From positions 42,547-106,546 of the forward strand of contig NZ_SJXH01000009.1 of assembly GCF_004336635.1 (NCBI RefSeq): 64,000 bases of DNA, written 5' to 3'. Below the pieces are notes generated by a model. The model worked only from the letters and a program-made list of their open reading frames with translations. It was not told the origin of the DNA and did not search any database. The position numbers and the translations under genes are program-made. The stretch is from Acinetobacter sp. ANC 4862 (GTDB taxonomy: Bacteria > Pseudomonadota > Gammaproteobacteria > Pseudomonadales > Moraxellaceae). Numbering within the stretch: position 1 is the stretch's first letter; each line of letters opens with the position of its first letter. Below, one piece after another: positions 47,161 to 56,870 of this stretch.

Positions 47161-49215
47161 ATGCATATAAATTTTAATGATCTATTTTTAAAAATGCAGG
47201 AGCAGCTTGAATCTCATCAAGCTGCTCTTGATGACTCACTGTTAATTGAACTGGTTAACCGGATTCGACCAAGCGACTCAACCAATACTGAAGAAATTAA
47301 CTGCAAATTTCGTGCACTCATCCAAGCACTACTGATTACACCCGATGCAGTTTCTACCTTACAAAGTTTTATCTTAAAACTGATTAGCCAATACAAACAG
47401 ACCAGTTTGTATGCCGATACCGGTATTTTATCTCTCGATGGTTTTTGGAATCAGCTCGCACAACGCATAGGCGCTCATTTTTTACCGCTGATTAATGACG
47501 AAAGTCAACTGCAGGATTTAGTCCGTTGCGTCTTTTATCAACGTAGTGATAAATACTGGTTGGACAGCATTTCTAATGAGGATTGGCAAAAGTTATTTGC
47601 CTTACTCAATCAAGGTCACGGTAATCAGGCTGAAAAGCTTAAGATTAACAATGAGCTGATCAAAGCCATCACCGTGCTGTCTTACCGGATTAGTGGGATT
47701 GGACTGTATCCTGAATTTATCAATGCACAACCCGAGTTAACTGAATACGAATCGCCTTTTCTTGTTCAGAACCGTGAAATTGTCGAATTCATTCAGCATT
47801 ATAAAAAGCTGCATCAAAATACCGATCCTCTGGCAGTGATTGCCCCACCGGATGCCTCACAAGCCTTGGTGATGATTGAACAATGTCGGGATGTGGCTTC
47901 AAAAATTCGTCGTGCCATTAAACGCACTGGCGTGAGTATCAGTCTGACTTATTTATTATCCCTTTTGGAACAATGTCTGGATCGGATCGAACTGTTAATC
48001 AACTTAATTGTTGAAGAAAATGAAGTTTGTTATGAATCCATCAGTGCCTTACTGGTCGATATTACCTCCGCCATTTATAGTGAACGGAGTGTTCGTTCTT
48101 TACTTGCAAATAACAGTGAATTAATTGCCTTACAAGTGACCGAAAATGCCAGTAAAACCGGTGAGCATTATGTCAGTACCGACAAAAAAGGTTTTTGGTC
48201 GATGTACAAGGCAGCTGCTGGTGCTGGCGTCATTATTGCCACCATGGCAACCTTCAAGATTCTGGCTGCGCGTCTGGTCATGGCTCCCTTGATGCAGGCA
48301 TTTATCTTTAGCATGAACTATTCACTCGGTTTCATGTTGATTCACGTGCTGCATTTCACCGTTGCGACCAAACAACCGGCCATGACGGCAGCTGCACTTG
48401 CAGCCACGGTACAGCATCAAAAAGGCTCTAAAACTGCGCAAATTGCCGAACTTGCCGCACTAATTATTAATATTATCCGAACCCAGTTTATTGCCATTCT
48501 CGGCAATATCTCGATTGCCATTCCTACTGCGGCAGTGATTACCCTGCTCTGGCAATACGGAATGGATGAACCATTGCTGTCCCATGCCAAGGCGACCACA
48601 ACCTTACACTCACTGAATCCGTTTACCTCATTGGCTATTCCCCATGCTGCCATTGCCGGTGTTTGTCTGTTTTTCTCCGGCTTGATCGCAGGTTATTTTG
48701 ACAATATGGCGGTGTACCGCAAAGTGGGTCCGCGCTTACAGGCCCATGCCCGTTTAAAGCGGTTATTAGGTCAAGAACACTTAAATCATTTTGCTGCATA
48801 TATTGAACGGAATTTAGGGGCGTTAGCAGGGAACTTCTTATTCGGGATTATGCTCGGAAGCATGGGAACCATTGGTTTTATTTTCGGTCTGCCACTCGAT
48901 ATTCGACACATTGCATTTGCTTCAGCCAACTTTATTCAAGGCTTGATCAATATTAACGGCACTCCAGAAGTTGGCCTGATTTTTGTATCTTTTTTAGGGG
49001 TGTTGTTGATTGGCCTGACTAACTTATTTGTGAGTTTTAGTCTGACCATTATTGTGGCACTACGCGCACGCCGGGTTCGTTTTGAACAATGGAAGCCATT
49101 AGCCAAACTGGTGCTGACCCATTTCTTAACCCGTCCGAGTGACTTTTTTTGGCCACCGAAAATTCCATTAGAAGTGGATGAATCCTTGCCATCACAAAAA
49201 TCGGCTTATAAGTAA
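47161..49215 (+). CDS. PF10136-family multi-span membrane protein (annotated elsewhere as site-specific recombinase)
   Basis: 684 residues. The first about 340 are soluble and helical. From about residue 350 on there are at least six hydrophobic stretches (for example AAGAGVIIATMATFKILAA, FIAILGNISIAIPTAAVITL, FLFGIMLGSMGTIGFIFGL and VSFLGVLLIGLTNLFVSF). I recognise the overall pattern as the Gcr/SpecificRecomb family. No Tyr- or Ser-recombinase catalytic set is seen, and the membrane topology argues against DNA recombination. Follows ispB closely with the ATG 34 bases after its stop, so it is likely co-transcribed. Confidence 0.8.
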   Translation: MHINFNDLFLKMQEQLESHQAALDDSLLIELVNRIRPSDSTNTEEINCKFRALIQALLITPDAVSTLQSFILKLISQYKQTSLYADTGILSLDGFWNQLAQRIGAHFLPLINDESQLQDLVRCVFYQRSDKYWLDSISNEDWQKLFALLNQGHGNQAEKLKINNELIKAITVLSYRISGIGLYPEFINAQPELTEYESPFLVQNREIVEFIQHYKKLHQNTDPLAVIAPPDASQALVMIEQCRDVASKIRRAIKRTGVSISLTYLLSLLEQCLDRIELLINLIVEENEVCYESISALLVDITSAIYSERSVRSLLANNSELIALQVTENASKTGEHYVSTDKKGFWSMYKAAAGAGVIIATMATFKILAARLVMAPLMQAFIFSMNYSLGFMLIHVLHFTVATKQPAMTAAALAATVQHQKGSKTAQIAELAALIINIIRTQFIAILGNISIAIPTAAVITLLWQYGMDEPLLSHAKATTTLHSLNPFTSLAIPHAAIAGVCLFFSGLIAGYFDNMAVYRKVGPRLQAHARLKRLLGQEHLNHFAAYIERNLGALAGNFLFGIMLGSMGTIGFIFGLPLDIRHIAFASANFIQGLININGTPEVGLIFVSFLGVLLIGLTNLFVSFSLTIIVALRARRVRFEQWKPLAKLVLTHFLTRPSDFFWPPKIPLEVDESLPSQKSAYK

Positions 49216-49290
49216 TTGGTTATTTTTATTTTACTTCATGTTAAAAAATCGGTAAAAAAGAAATTAGCATAATTTACACACACTTGAAAT

Positions 49291-49314
49291 AAAGTGTACT
49301 GATGAGTACACTTT
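49291..49314 (+). terminator. Hairpin after the PF10136 gene
   Basis: Perfect 10-bp stem AAAGTGTACT/AGTACACTTT with GATG loop, 76 bases past the stop. No good T run, so it may be a weak terminator or an operator for the PAP2 gene 52 bases downstream. Confidence 0.5.
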
Positions 49315-49365
49315 AATCATTCATTAGTCATACTCCAATCGACTAAGATAACAAAGGTTCCTTAC

Positions 49366-49971
49366 ATGCCGTACCTATTGCTTGGTGTAGGATTTTTTTT
49401 ATTTATTTTCAGTGTATTAATGCTTTTCATCCCATCACTTAACCAGTTCGATTTAGCAATGGTTGAATGGATGAGTCAGCATCGTACAGCGCATTTGAAT
49501 ACGATATCTATCACACTTTCAACTCTAGGCGGCATGCCATTTGTGCTATTTTTAACCGCAATCTGGTATTTACACCAATTATGGTATAAAAAATACACAA
49601 ATATTATTTTTACAAGTTTAGGGCTTATAGGAAGCATTGCCACGGTTTGGCTGCTCAAATATATAATTTCAAGACCTCGCCCACCCGAAATGTATCACCT
49701 GGTTCAAAGCTATGGTGCGTCGTTTCCCAGTGCGCATAGTGTTTATGCAGCCACTCTGGGTTGTCTTGCAATTTATCTAAGTCTCAGACATCCAAAGCAC
49801 CAACTGATTTGCGTGTGTGCTTTTATATGGTTGTTTATCATGGGAATTTCAAGGGTTTACCTTGGGGTACATTTCCCCTCTGATGTCTTGGCAGGTTGGA
49901 GCATAAGTTTTATTTGGATCACACTACTTTATCTGCTGTACGCCAAATTCAGTAGAGCGAAAACAAATTAA
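49366..49971 (+). CDS. PAP2-family membrane phosphatase
   Basis: 201 residues, about six spans, with the three phosphatase motifs: KYIISRPRPPE, PSAHSVYAATLG (PSGH variant) and SRVYLGVHFPSDVLAG. May dephosphorylate phosphatidic acid or undecaprenyl diphosphate. AAGG ribosome site. Only 32 bases separate it from adeI, so the efflux operon may be partly transcribed with it. Confidence 0.92.
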   Translation: MPYLLLGVGFFLFIFSVLMLFIPSLNQFDLAMVEWMSQHRTAHLNTISITLSTLGGMPFVLFLTAIWYLHQLWYKKYTNIIFTSLGLIGSIATVWLLKYIISRPRPPEMYHLVQSYGASFPSAHSVYAATLGCLAIYLSLRHPKHQLICVCAFIWLFIMGISRVYLGVHFPSDVLAGWSISFIWITLLYLLYAKFSRAKTN

Positions 49972-50003
49972 TTTTTAGATAAAAATCTAATCGAGGTGGA
50001 ACA

Positions 50004-51272
50004 ATGATGTCTGCAAAGCTATGGGCACCTGCCCTTACCGCTTGCGCATTAGCAACGAGTATTGCACTTGTTGGTTGTAGCAAAGATCCAAAGGATGCGC
50101 AGCAAGCTGCAGCAGCCCAAAAAATGCCACCGACTGAAGTCGGTGTCATTGTTGCTCAACCACAAAGCGTTGAGCAATCGGTAGAACTTTCAGGTCGTAC
50201 CACGGCATTTGAAATTTCTGAAGTCCGTCCACAAACCAGTGGTGTGATTCTCAAACGTCTATTTACCGAAGGCAGTTATGTTCGTGAAGGTCAGGCGTTG
50301 TATGAAATTGACTCACGCACCAATCGTGCTGGCGTCGATAGCGCACGTGCTGCACTCAACCGTCAACAAGCCAACTTGAACGTATTGCGCGTGAAAGAAG
50401 GACGTTATCGTCAACTTGTCGGCAGCAATGCCATTTCAAAACAAGAATATGATGATATTGCTGCACAGGTAAAACTGGCTGAAGCCGATGTTGCTGCAAC
50501 ACAAGCTGAACTCAAAAATGCAGAAATCAACCTCGGTTATTCAACAGTTCGTTCGCCTATTTCAGGTCAAACCAACCGTTCAACAGTGACTGTGGGTGCT
50601 TTAGTGACTGCTAGTCAAGCAGATCCATTAGTGACTGTTCAGCGTTTGGATCCAATCTATATCGACATTAACCAGTCGAGTGCTGAATTATTGCGTTTAC
50701 GTCAGCAATTGAGCCAAGGCAGTTTAGACAGCAGTAACAATACCAAAGTCAAACTTAAGCTTGAAGATGGTAGCGACTACCCTGTTGAAGGTCGTCTTGC
50801 CTTTTCCGATGCAAGTGTAAATCCGGAAACCGGTACCGTGACTTTACGTGCTGTGTTCCCGAACCCGAATCATTTATTGCTTCCAGGTATGTATGCCACT
50901 GCTAAAATTGTACAAGGTGTGATTCCAAATGCCATCTTGATTCCTCAGGCAGCGATTACCCGTACTCCGACTGGTCAAGCAATTGCGATGATCGTGAATG
51001 CCAAAGGTGCTGTTGAAACACGCCCTGTTGAAACTGCTGGTGTTCAAGGTAAAGACTGGATTGTGACCAAAGGTTTACAAACGGGTGAGAAAGTGATTGT
51101 TGATGGTATTGCCAAGGTTAAAGAAGGTGCAACTGTGGTTGCTAAACCTTACCAACCTCAAGCTGCTGCGCCTCAAGGTGCGGGTCAACCTGCAGCAGAA
51201 GCAAATAAAGCAGCTCAACCTGCTCAGCAAGCTCAACCAAAAACTGAACAAAAATCTACTTCAAATACATAA
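50004..51272 (+). CDS. adeI: RND efflux periplasmic adaptor AdeI
   Basis: Membrane-fusion lipoprotein joining the AdeJ pump to the AdeK channel. Signal peptide MMSAKLWAPALTACAL... ends at lipobox LVGC (Cys about residue 25), closely matching AdeI of A. baumannii. Hairpin (about 100-180), lipoyl-like and barrel domains follow, with the signature TVRSPISGQTNRSTVTVG. The C-terminus (about 385-422) is Gln/Ala-rich and variable. GAGGTGGA ribosome site; a small 6-bp hairpin lies at 49975-49990 just before it. Confidence 0.94.
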   Translation: MMSAKLWAPALTACALATSIALVGCSKDPKDAQQAAAAQKMPPTEVGVIVAQPQSVEQSVELSGRTTAFEISEVRPQTSGVILKRLFTEGSYVREGQALYEIDSRTNRAGVDSARAALNRQQANLNVLRVKEGRYRQLVGSNAISKQEYDDIAAQVKLAEADVAATQAELKNAEINLGYSTVRSPISGQTNRSTVTVGALVTASQADPLVTVQRLDPIYIDINQSSAELLRLRQQLSQGSLDSSNNTKVKLKLEDGSDYPVEGRLAFSDASVNPETGTVTLRAVFPNPNHLLLPGMYATAKIVQGVIPNAILIPQAAITRTPTGQAIAMIVNAKGAVETRPVETAGVQGKDWIVTKGLQTGEKVIVDGIAKVKEGATVVAKPYQPQAAAPQGAGQPAAEANKAAQPAQQAQPKTEQKSTSNT

Positions 51273-51284
51273 GGGGTAGACTAA

Positions 51285-54200
51285 ATGGCTCATTTTTTTA
51301 TTCATCGTCCGATCTTTGCATGGGTGATTGCATTGGTGATTATGCTGGCGGGTATTTTAACCCTCAGCAAAATGCCAATTGCACAATATCCGACCATTGC
51401 TCCGCCAACCGTGACCATTGCTGCAACATATCCTGGTGCATCTGCTGAAACTGTAGCCAATACAGTGACTCAGATCATTGAGCAGCAAATGAACGGTCTT
51501 GACGGTTTACGCTATATTTCTTCAAATAGTGCGGGTAACGGTCAAGCATCTATCGCTTTGAACTTTGAACAAGGGATCGATCCCGATATTGCTCAAGTTC
51601 AAGTACAGAACAAATTACAGTCGGCGACTGCATTACTTCCTGAAGATGTACAACGTCAGGGTGTAAAAGTCACTAAATCAGGGGCGAGCTTTCTACAAGT
51701 ACTTGCATTCTATTCGCCAAATGGTGAACTGACGGATGCCGACATTAAAGACTATGTAAACTCAAATATTTCTGAACCGCTCAGCCGTGTAGCGGGTGTA
51801 GGTGAAGTACAGGTATTTGGTGGTTCATATGCCATGCGTATCTGGTTAGATCCTGCAAAACTCAGCAGTTATCAACTCACTCCAAGTGATGTGGTTGCTG
51901 CCTTACGTACTCAAAATGCGCAAGTCGCTGTGGGTCAACTCGGTGGTGCGCCTGCTGTTGAAGGTCAAGTACTAAATGCAACTGTAAACGCACAAAGTCT
52001 TTTACAAACGCCTGAACAGTTCAAAAACATTTTCTTGAAAAATGTCGGTACTGGTGCAAAAGTCACTGTTGGTGATGTTGCTAAAGTTGAATTAGGTTCG
52101 GACAACTATCAGTTTACCTCTAAATTTAATGGTAAGCCTGCTGGTGGTGTAGCGATTAAATTGGCCACTGGTGCAAATGCATTAGACACGGCGACTGCCG
52201 TAGAAGAACGTTTAGTACAGTTACGTAAAAACTATCCAAGTGGTTTAAAAGATCAGTTGGCGTTTGATACCACACCGTTTATCAAACTTTCAATTGAAAG
52301 TGTGGTTAAGACCTTGGTTGAAGCGATTATTCTGGTCTTCATTGTCATGTTCCTGTTCTTGCAGAACTGGCGTGCAACGCTTATTCCAACCATGGCTGTG
52401 CCTGTGGTGGTATTGGGTACATTCGCGATTATCAACCTGTTTGGCTTCTCGATTAACACGCTCACCATGTTTGCCATGGTACTTGCCATCGGTCTTCTGG
52501 TGGATGATGCGATTGTTGTGGTCGAAAATGTTGAACGTATTATGGCGGAAGAACACCTAGATCCAGTGGAAGCGACTGAAAAGTCGATGAGTCAGATCTC
52601 TGGTGCGTTAATTGGTATCACTACTGTATTGTCTGCAGTGTTCGTCCCAATGGCGTTCTTTAGCGGAACCACCGGGGTAATTTACCGTCAGTTCTCGATT
52701 ACCTTAGTGACCGCCATGATTCTGTCACTGATTGTAGCCCTGACCTTTACCCCTGCCTTATGTGCGACATTGCTGAAACAGCATGAAAAAGACAAGCCAC
52801 AAAGCAACAGTGTTTTTGCCCGCTTCTTCCGCTGGTTTAACTATAGCTTTGACCGCATGTCGAGTGGCTACCAAAAATGGGTAGGAAAACTGCTGATTCA
52901 TAAAGTCATTGCAGGTGTAATTTACGCAGTTGTAATCGCAGGCTTGTTATTCCTGTTTAAAAGCTTGCCGAGTTCATTCTTGCCGGACGAAGACCAAGGC
53001 GTGGTCATGACCCTGGTTCAGCTTCCACCAAATGCAACCCTTAATCGTACCGAGAAAGTCATTGACCAAATGACTGGCTTCTTTATGGAAGGTGAAAAAG
53101 CCAATGTCGACTCTGTATTCAGTGTCGCAGGTTTCTCATTTACCGGTGTCGGTCAAAATGCCGGTCTGGCTTTCATTAAGTTAAAAGACTGGAGCGAACG
53201 TACTACACCTGAAGCACAGATTGGTTCAATTATCCAACGTGGTATGGCGTTAAATGTGATTGCTAAAGATGCATCTTATGTCATGCCGTTGCAGCTTCCT
53301 GCAATGCCAGAATTGGGTGTTTCTGCCGGCTTTAACTTGCAGTTAAAAGACGCTGCGGGTAATGGTCATGAAAAACTCATCACTGCACGTAACATGATCC
53401 TGGGTATGGCTGCGCAAGACAAACGCCTGGCTGGTGTGCGTCCAAATGGTCAGGAAGATACGCCACAGTACAAAATCTATGTAGATAATGAAAAAGCCAG
53501 CGCTATGGGCGTGAGCATTTCTGAAATCAACAGCACCATGAGCATTGCTTGGGGTGGTTCATACATTAACGACTTTATCGACCGTGATCGTGTGAAGAAA
53601 GTGTATGTTCAAGCCGTTCCTGATGCACGCATGATGCCGGAAGATTTAAACAAATGGTACGTACGCAGCAACTCTGGTCAAATGGTTCCATTCTCGGCAT
53701 TTGCCACAGGTGAATGGACTTACGGTTCGCCACGTCTTGAACGTTATAACGGTATTGCATCGGTTAACATTCAAGGTACGCCTGCTCCGGGTGTCAGCTC
53801 GGGTGATGCGATGCTGGCAATGGAAGAAATCATTACCAAGCTTCCACAAATGGGCATGCAGGGCTTTGACTATGAGTGGACAGGTCTATCTTTAGAAGAA
53901 CGTGAATCTGGCTCACAAACCATGGGACTTTATGGTCTTTCCATGCTGATCGTGTTCCTGTGTCTTGCCGCATTGTACGAGAGCTGGTCAATTCCATTCT
54001 CAGTCATGCTGGTCATTCCACTCGGTATTGTTGGCGCAGTAGGTCTGACTTTCTTGGGTATGGTTCTGTTTAAAGATCCAAACCTGTCGAATAACATTTA
54101 CTTCCAGGTTGCGATTATTGCCGTCATCGGTTTGGCTGCAAAAAATGCGATCTTGATTGTAGAATTCGCCAAGGAACTGCAAGAAGATAAAGGCGAGCCT

Positions 54201-54467
54201 TTACTTGAAGCAACTCTTCATGCAGCAAAAATGCGTTTACGTCCAATCATCATGACCACTTTAGCCTTCGGTTTTGGTGTACTTCCTCTTGCCCTTTCTT
54301 CGGGTGCGGGCGCAGGTAGCCAACACTCAGTCGGTTATGGTGTACTGGGTGGCGTAATCAGTTCGACGTTATTGGGTATCTTCTTTATTCCTGTGTTTTA
54401 TGTCTGGATTCGAAGTATCTTTAAATTTAAACCTAAAAAAACAAATAATCAGGAGCAAGCATCGTGA
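51285..54467 (+). CDS. adeJ: RND multidrug efflux pump AdeJ
   Basis: Proton-driven inner-membrane pump of the AdeIJK system; exports beta-lactams, chloramphenicol, tetracycline, fluoroquinolones and others. 1060 residues with twelve spans and two large periplasmic loops. Proton relay aspartates D407 and D408 are visible in GLLVDDAIVVVENV. Start FIHRPIFAWVIALVIML and the C-terminal GLAAKNAILIVEFAKELQ are typical HAE1 features. 12 bases after adeI. No frameshift. Confidence 0.96.
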   Translation: MAHFFIHRPIFAWVIALVIMLAGILTLSKMPIAQYPTIAPPTVTIAATYPGASAETVANTVTQIIEQQMNGLDGLRYISSNSAGNGQASIALNFEQGIDPDIAQVQVQNKLQSATALLPEDVQRQGVKVTKSGASFLQVLAFYSPNGELTDADIKDYVNSNISEPLSRVAGVGEVQVFGGSYAMRIWLDPAKLSSYQLTPSDVVAALRTQNAQVAVGQLGGAPAVEGQVLNATVNAQSLLQTPEQFKNIFLKNVGTGAKVTVGDVAKVELGSDNYQFTSKFNGKPAGGVAIKLATGANALDTATAVEERLVQLRKNYPSGLKDQLAFDTTPFIKLSIESVVKTLVEAIILVFIVMFLFLQNWRATLIPTMAVPVVVLGTFAIINLFGFSINTLTMFAMVLAIGLLVDDAIVVVENVERIMAEEHLDPVEATEKSMSQISGALIGITTVLSAVFVPMAFFSGTTGVIYRQFSITLVTAMILSLIVALTFTPALCATLLKQHEKDKPQSNSVFARFFRWFNYSFDRMSSGYQKWVGKLLIHKVIAGVIYAVVIAGLLFLFKSLPSSFLPDEDQGVVMTLVQLPPNATLNRTEKVIDQMTGFFMEGEKANVDSVFSVAGFSFTGVGQNAGLAFIKLKDWSERTTPEAQIGSIIQRGMALNVIAKDASYVMPLQLPAMPELGVSAGFNLQLKDAAGNGHEKLITARNMILGMAAQDKRLAGVRPNGQEDTPQYKIYVDNEKASAMGVSISEINSTMSIAWGGSYINDFIDRDRVKKVYVQAVPDARMMPEDLNKWYVRSNSGQMVPFSAFATGEWTYGSPRLERYNGIASVNIQGTPAPGVSSGDAMLAMEEIITKLPQMGMQGFDYEWTGLSLEERESGSQTMGLYGLSMLIVFLCLAALYESWSIPFSVMLVIPLGIVGAVGLTFLGMVLFKDPNLSNNIYFQVAIIAVIGLAAKNAILIVEFAKELQEDKGEPLLEATLHAAKMRLRPIIMTTLAFGFGVLPLALSSGAGAGSQHSVGYGVLGGVISSTLLGIFFIPVFYVWIRSIFKFKPKKTNNQEQAS

Positions 54468-55924
54468 TGCAAAAGGTATGGTCTATTTCAGGTCGTAGCA
54501 TTGCGGTATCTGCACTTGCGCTTGCTTTGACAGCTTGTCAAAGCATGCGTGGCCCAGAGCCCGTAGCTCAAGCGAATATTCCAGAACAAGGTTATTTAAC
54601 CTCAGCTTCTGGTCCTTCAATTGCTGAGCAAGGTTATAAAGACTTTTTTGCCGATCAACGCTTACTCCAAGTGCTTGATTTGGCATTAGCCAATAACCGT
54701 GATTTGCGTACTTCGACATTGAATATTCAACGTGCGCAGCAACAGTACCAAATTACCCAGAACAACCAGCTTCCAACCATTGGTGCCAGTGGCAGTGTGC
54801 TTCGTCAAGACACGCTCAACAGCGGTGCCATGACCAGCTACAATGTTGGTCTAGGTGTAACTGCCTATGAACTGGACTTTTGGGGTCGTGTTCGTAGCTT
54901 AAAAGACAATGCTTTAGATACGTATTTAGCAACGTCAAGCGCACGTGATGCCACTCAAATTGCGCTGGTCGGTCAGGTTGCTCAAGCATGGTTAAACTAC
55001 TCGTTTGCCAATGCAAATTTAAAACTTGCAGATCAAACATTAAAAGCTCAACTTGAGTCTTATAACCTCAACAAAAAACGTTTTGATGTCGGTATCGACA
55101 GTGAACTCCCTGTTCGTCAGGCACAGATTTCTGTAGAAACTGCGCGTAACGATGTTGCCAATTACAAGACTCAAATTGCTCAAGCACAGAACTTGCTTAA
55201 CCTGCTGGTAGGTCAAGCAGTTCCTGCAAACTTGTTACCGACTCAACGCGTAACCCGTATTAGCAAAAGCAATGCCTTTAGTGCTGGTCTACCAAGTGAT
55301 CTGCTGAATAACCGTCCTGATGTACGTGCTGCTGAATACAAACTTTCTGCAGCGGGTGCAAATATTGCTGCGGCTAAAGCACGCTTGTTCCCGACCATTA
55401 GTTTGACCGGTAATGCAGGCTATGCTTCAACCAGCTTAAGCGACCTGTTTAAATCAGGTGGATTTGTCTGGTCAATTGGTCCAAGTATTGATCTTCCAAT
55501 CTTCGATTGGGGCACACGTAAAGCCAACATCAAGATTTCAGAAACAGATCAGCAAATTGCATTATCTGACTATGAAAAATCGATTCAGTCCGCTTTCCGC
55601 GAAGTGAATGATGCTTTAGCAGTACGTCAAAATATTGGCGACCGCTTGGCTGCACAACGCCGTTTGGTTGATGCAACCAATACCACCTACCGACTTTCTA
55701 ATGCCCGCTTCCGTGCCGGTATTGACAGTTACTTGACGGTATTGGATGCGCAACGTGCATCTTATGCTGCTGAACAAGGTTTATTATTGCTTGAACAAGC
55801 CAACATGAATAACCAGGTTGAAGTCTATAAAACACTCGGTGGCGGTATTAAAGCCAACACCGGTGATGCGGTTCAACAGCCAGCATCTACTGCTGAACGT
55901 AAAGCTGCAAACAGCGCTGAATAA
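54467..55924 (+). CDS. adeK: Outer membrane efflux channel AdeK
   Basis: TolC-type outer-membrane factor for AdeIJK. Lipoprotein signal peptide ending LTAC (Cys about residue 24), then two repeated helical-hairpin halves with YELDFWGRVRSLKDNALD and FPTISLTGNAGYASTSLSDLF. 485 residues. The start is ATG 54467, whose A is the last base of the adeJ stop. A GTG one codon earlier (54464) is closer to AGGAG and equally possible. Closed by a strong terminator. Confidence 0.94.
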   Translation: MQKVWSISGRSIAVSALALALTACQSMRGPEPVAQANIPEQGYLTSASGPSIAEQGYKDFFADQRLLQVLDLALANNRDLRTSTLNIQRAQQQYQITQNNQLPTIGASGSVLRQDTLNSGAMTSYNVGLGVTAYELDFWGRVRSLKDNALDTYLATSSARDATQIALVGQVAQAWLNYSFANANLKLADQTLKAQLESYNLNKKRFDVGIDSELPVRQAQISVETARNDVANYKTQIAQAQNLLNLLVGQAVPANLLPTQRVTRISKSNAFSAGLPSDLLNNRPDVRAAEYKLSAAGANIAAAKARLFPTISLTGNAGYASTSLSDLFKSGGFVWSIGPSIDLPIFDWGTRKANIKISETDQQIALSDYEKSIQSAFREVNDALAVRQNIGDRLAAQRRLVDATNTTYRLSNARFRAGIDSYLTVLDAQRASYAAEQGLLLLEQANMNNQVEVYKTLGGGIKANTGDAVQQPASTAERKAANSAE

Positions 55925-55940
55925 TTATTTAGCGTTGTTA

Positions 55941-55965
55941 AAAAGCCTGCACTATGCAGGCTTTT
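55941..55965 (+). terminator. adeIJK terminator
   Basis: Stem AAAAGCCTGCA/TGCAGGCTTTT, 3-base loop, followed by TT. Confidence 0.92.
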
Positions 55966-56029
55966 TTATTGCTTTTTAAAGCCTGATTTCCTATCTTCAC
56001 TACAACCTCTCTTATTTGAATATCAAAAA

Positions 56030-56386
56030 ATGCTTTTAAGTAATCTAGAATCTGTTCCGGGTCATACTATTATTCGCCAAATTGATGTGGTGTATGGCAG
56101 CACCGTTCGCAGTAAACATGTTGGACGCGACCTGCTTGCCAGCTTAAAAAATATAGTCGGTGGTGAACTGACGGCGTATACAGAATTACTGGAAGAATCA
56201 CGCCAGGAAGCCATGAGCCGTATGATTGAAAAAGCCAAATCAATCGGTGCAAACGCTGTGGTGGGTATTCGTTTTTCAACTTCGAATATTGCCCAAGGCG
56301 CATCTGAACTTTTTGTTTATGGCACTGCGGTGGTGGTTGAAGCAAATGCACAAAAATTGCCTAATCCCTTCCCGACTCAAGGCTAA
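56030..56386 (+). CDS. YbjQ (UPF0145) family protein
   Basis: 118-residue heavy-metal-binding-domain-like protein, pentamer-forming family. Seen: DVVYGSTVRSKHVGRDLLASLKNIVGGELTAYTELL and ARGAVVGIRF-like ANAVVGIRFSTS. No membrane span. Three bases separate it from the next, paralogous gene. Actual function unknown. Confidence 0.9.
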   Translation: MLLSNLESVPGHTIIRQIDVVYGSTVRSKHVGRDLLASLKNIVGGELTAYTELLEESRQEAMSRMIEKAKSIGANAVVGIRFSTSNIAQGASELFVYGTAVVVEANAQKLPNPFPTQG

Positions 56387-56389
56387 GCT

Positions 56390-56824
56390 ATGGATGCCTT
56401 GATCTTAAAAATTGCCATCTTTGTGATTTTATTTGCGGTTGGCTGGGGCTTTGGTCGCCATGTTGAAAGAAAGCATTTAAATGAACTGGATGAACAAGAA
56501 CATCGACTAGCTTATATCACGCTGGATAACAGTCGCTTTAAAACCTCCCCTCATGAGGGACAATTGGTGAGTAGCAATGTGGTCATTTCACATGACTATT
56601 TTAAATATGTGATTGCCAATATTGAGAACTTTTTTGGTGGGCGTTTAACCAGTTATGAAAGTATAGTTGAACGTGCGCGACGCGAAGCCATTGTGCGTTT
56701 AAAACTGGAAGCTGAAAAAATGGGTGCAACGCATATTATGGGCTTGCGATTGAGTACCACTGAACTGGGCATGCAAGGCGGGATGGTCGAAGTGTTTGCT
56801 TATGGAACGGCGATTCAATCGTAA
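56390..56824 (+). CDS. YbjQ-family paralogue with N-terminal membrane span
   Basis: 144 residues. An N-terminal span (ALILKIAIFVILFAVGWGFG, residues about 3-22) precedes a UPF0145 domain with NFFGGRLTSYESIVERARREAIVRLKLEA and MGATHIMGLRLSTT. About 30% similar by eye to the upstream soluble copy. The tandem suggests a hetero-oligomer anchored to the membrane (inference). Confidence 0.88.
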   Translation: MDALILKIAIFVILFAVGWGFGRHVERKHLNELDEQEHRLAYITLDNSRFKTSPHEGQLVSSNVVISHDYFKYVIANIENFFGGRLTSYESIVERARREAIVRLKLEAEKMGATHIMGLRLSTTELGMQGGMVEVFAYGTAIQS

Positions 56825-56870
56825 ATTCTCACCAACTCTCTCTATATTTCATTAACTTTTTTCAAATAGC

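Noticed and set aside
47161..49215. Calling this gene a mobile element because of the recombinase label
   Set aside because: Membrane topology, core location next to ispB and lack of flanking repeats contradict a mobile role.
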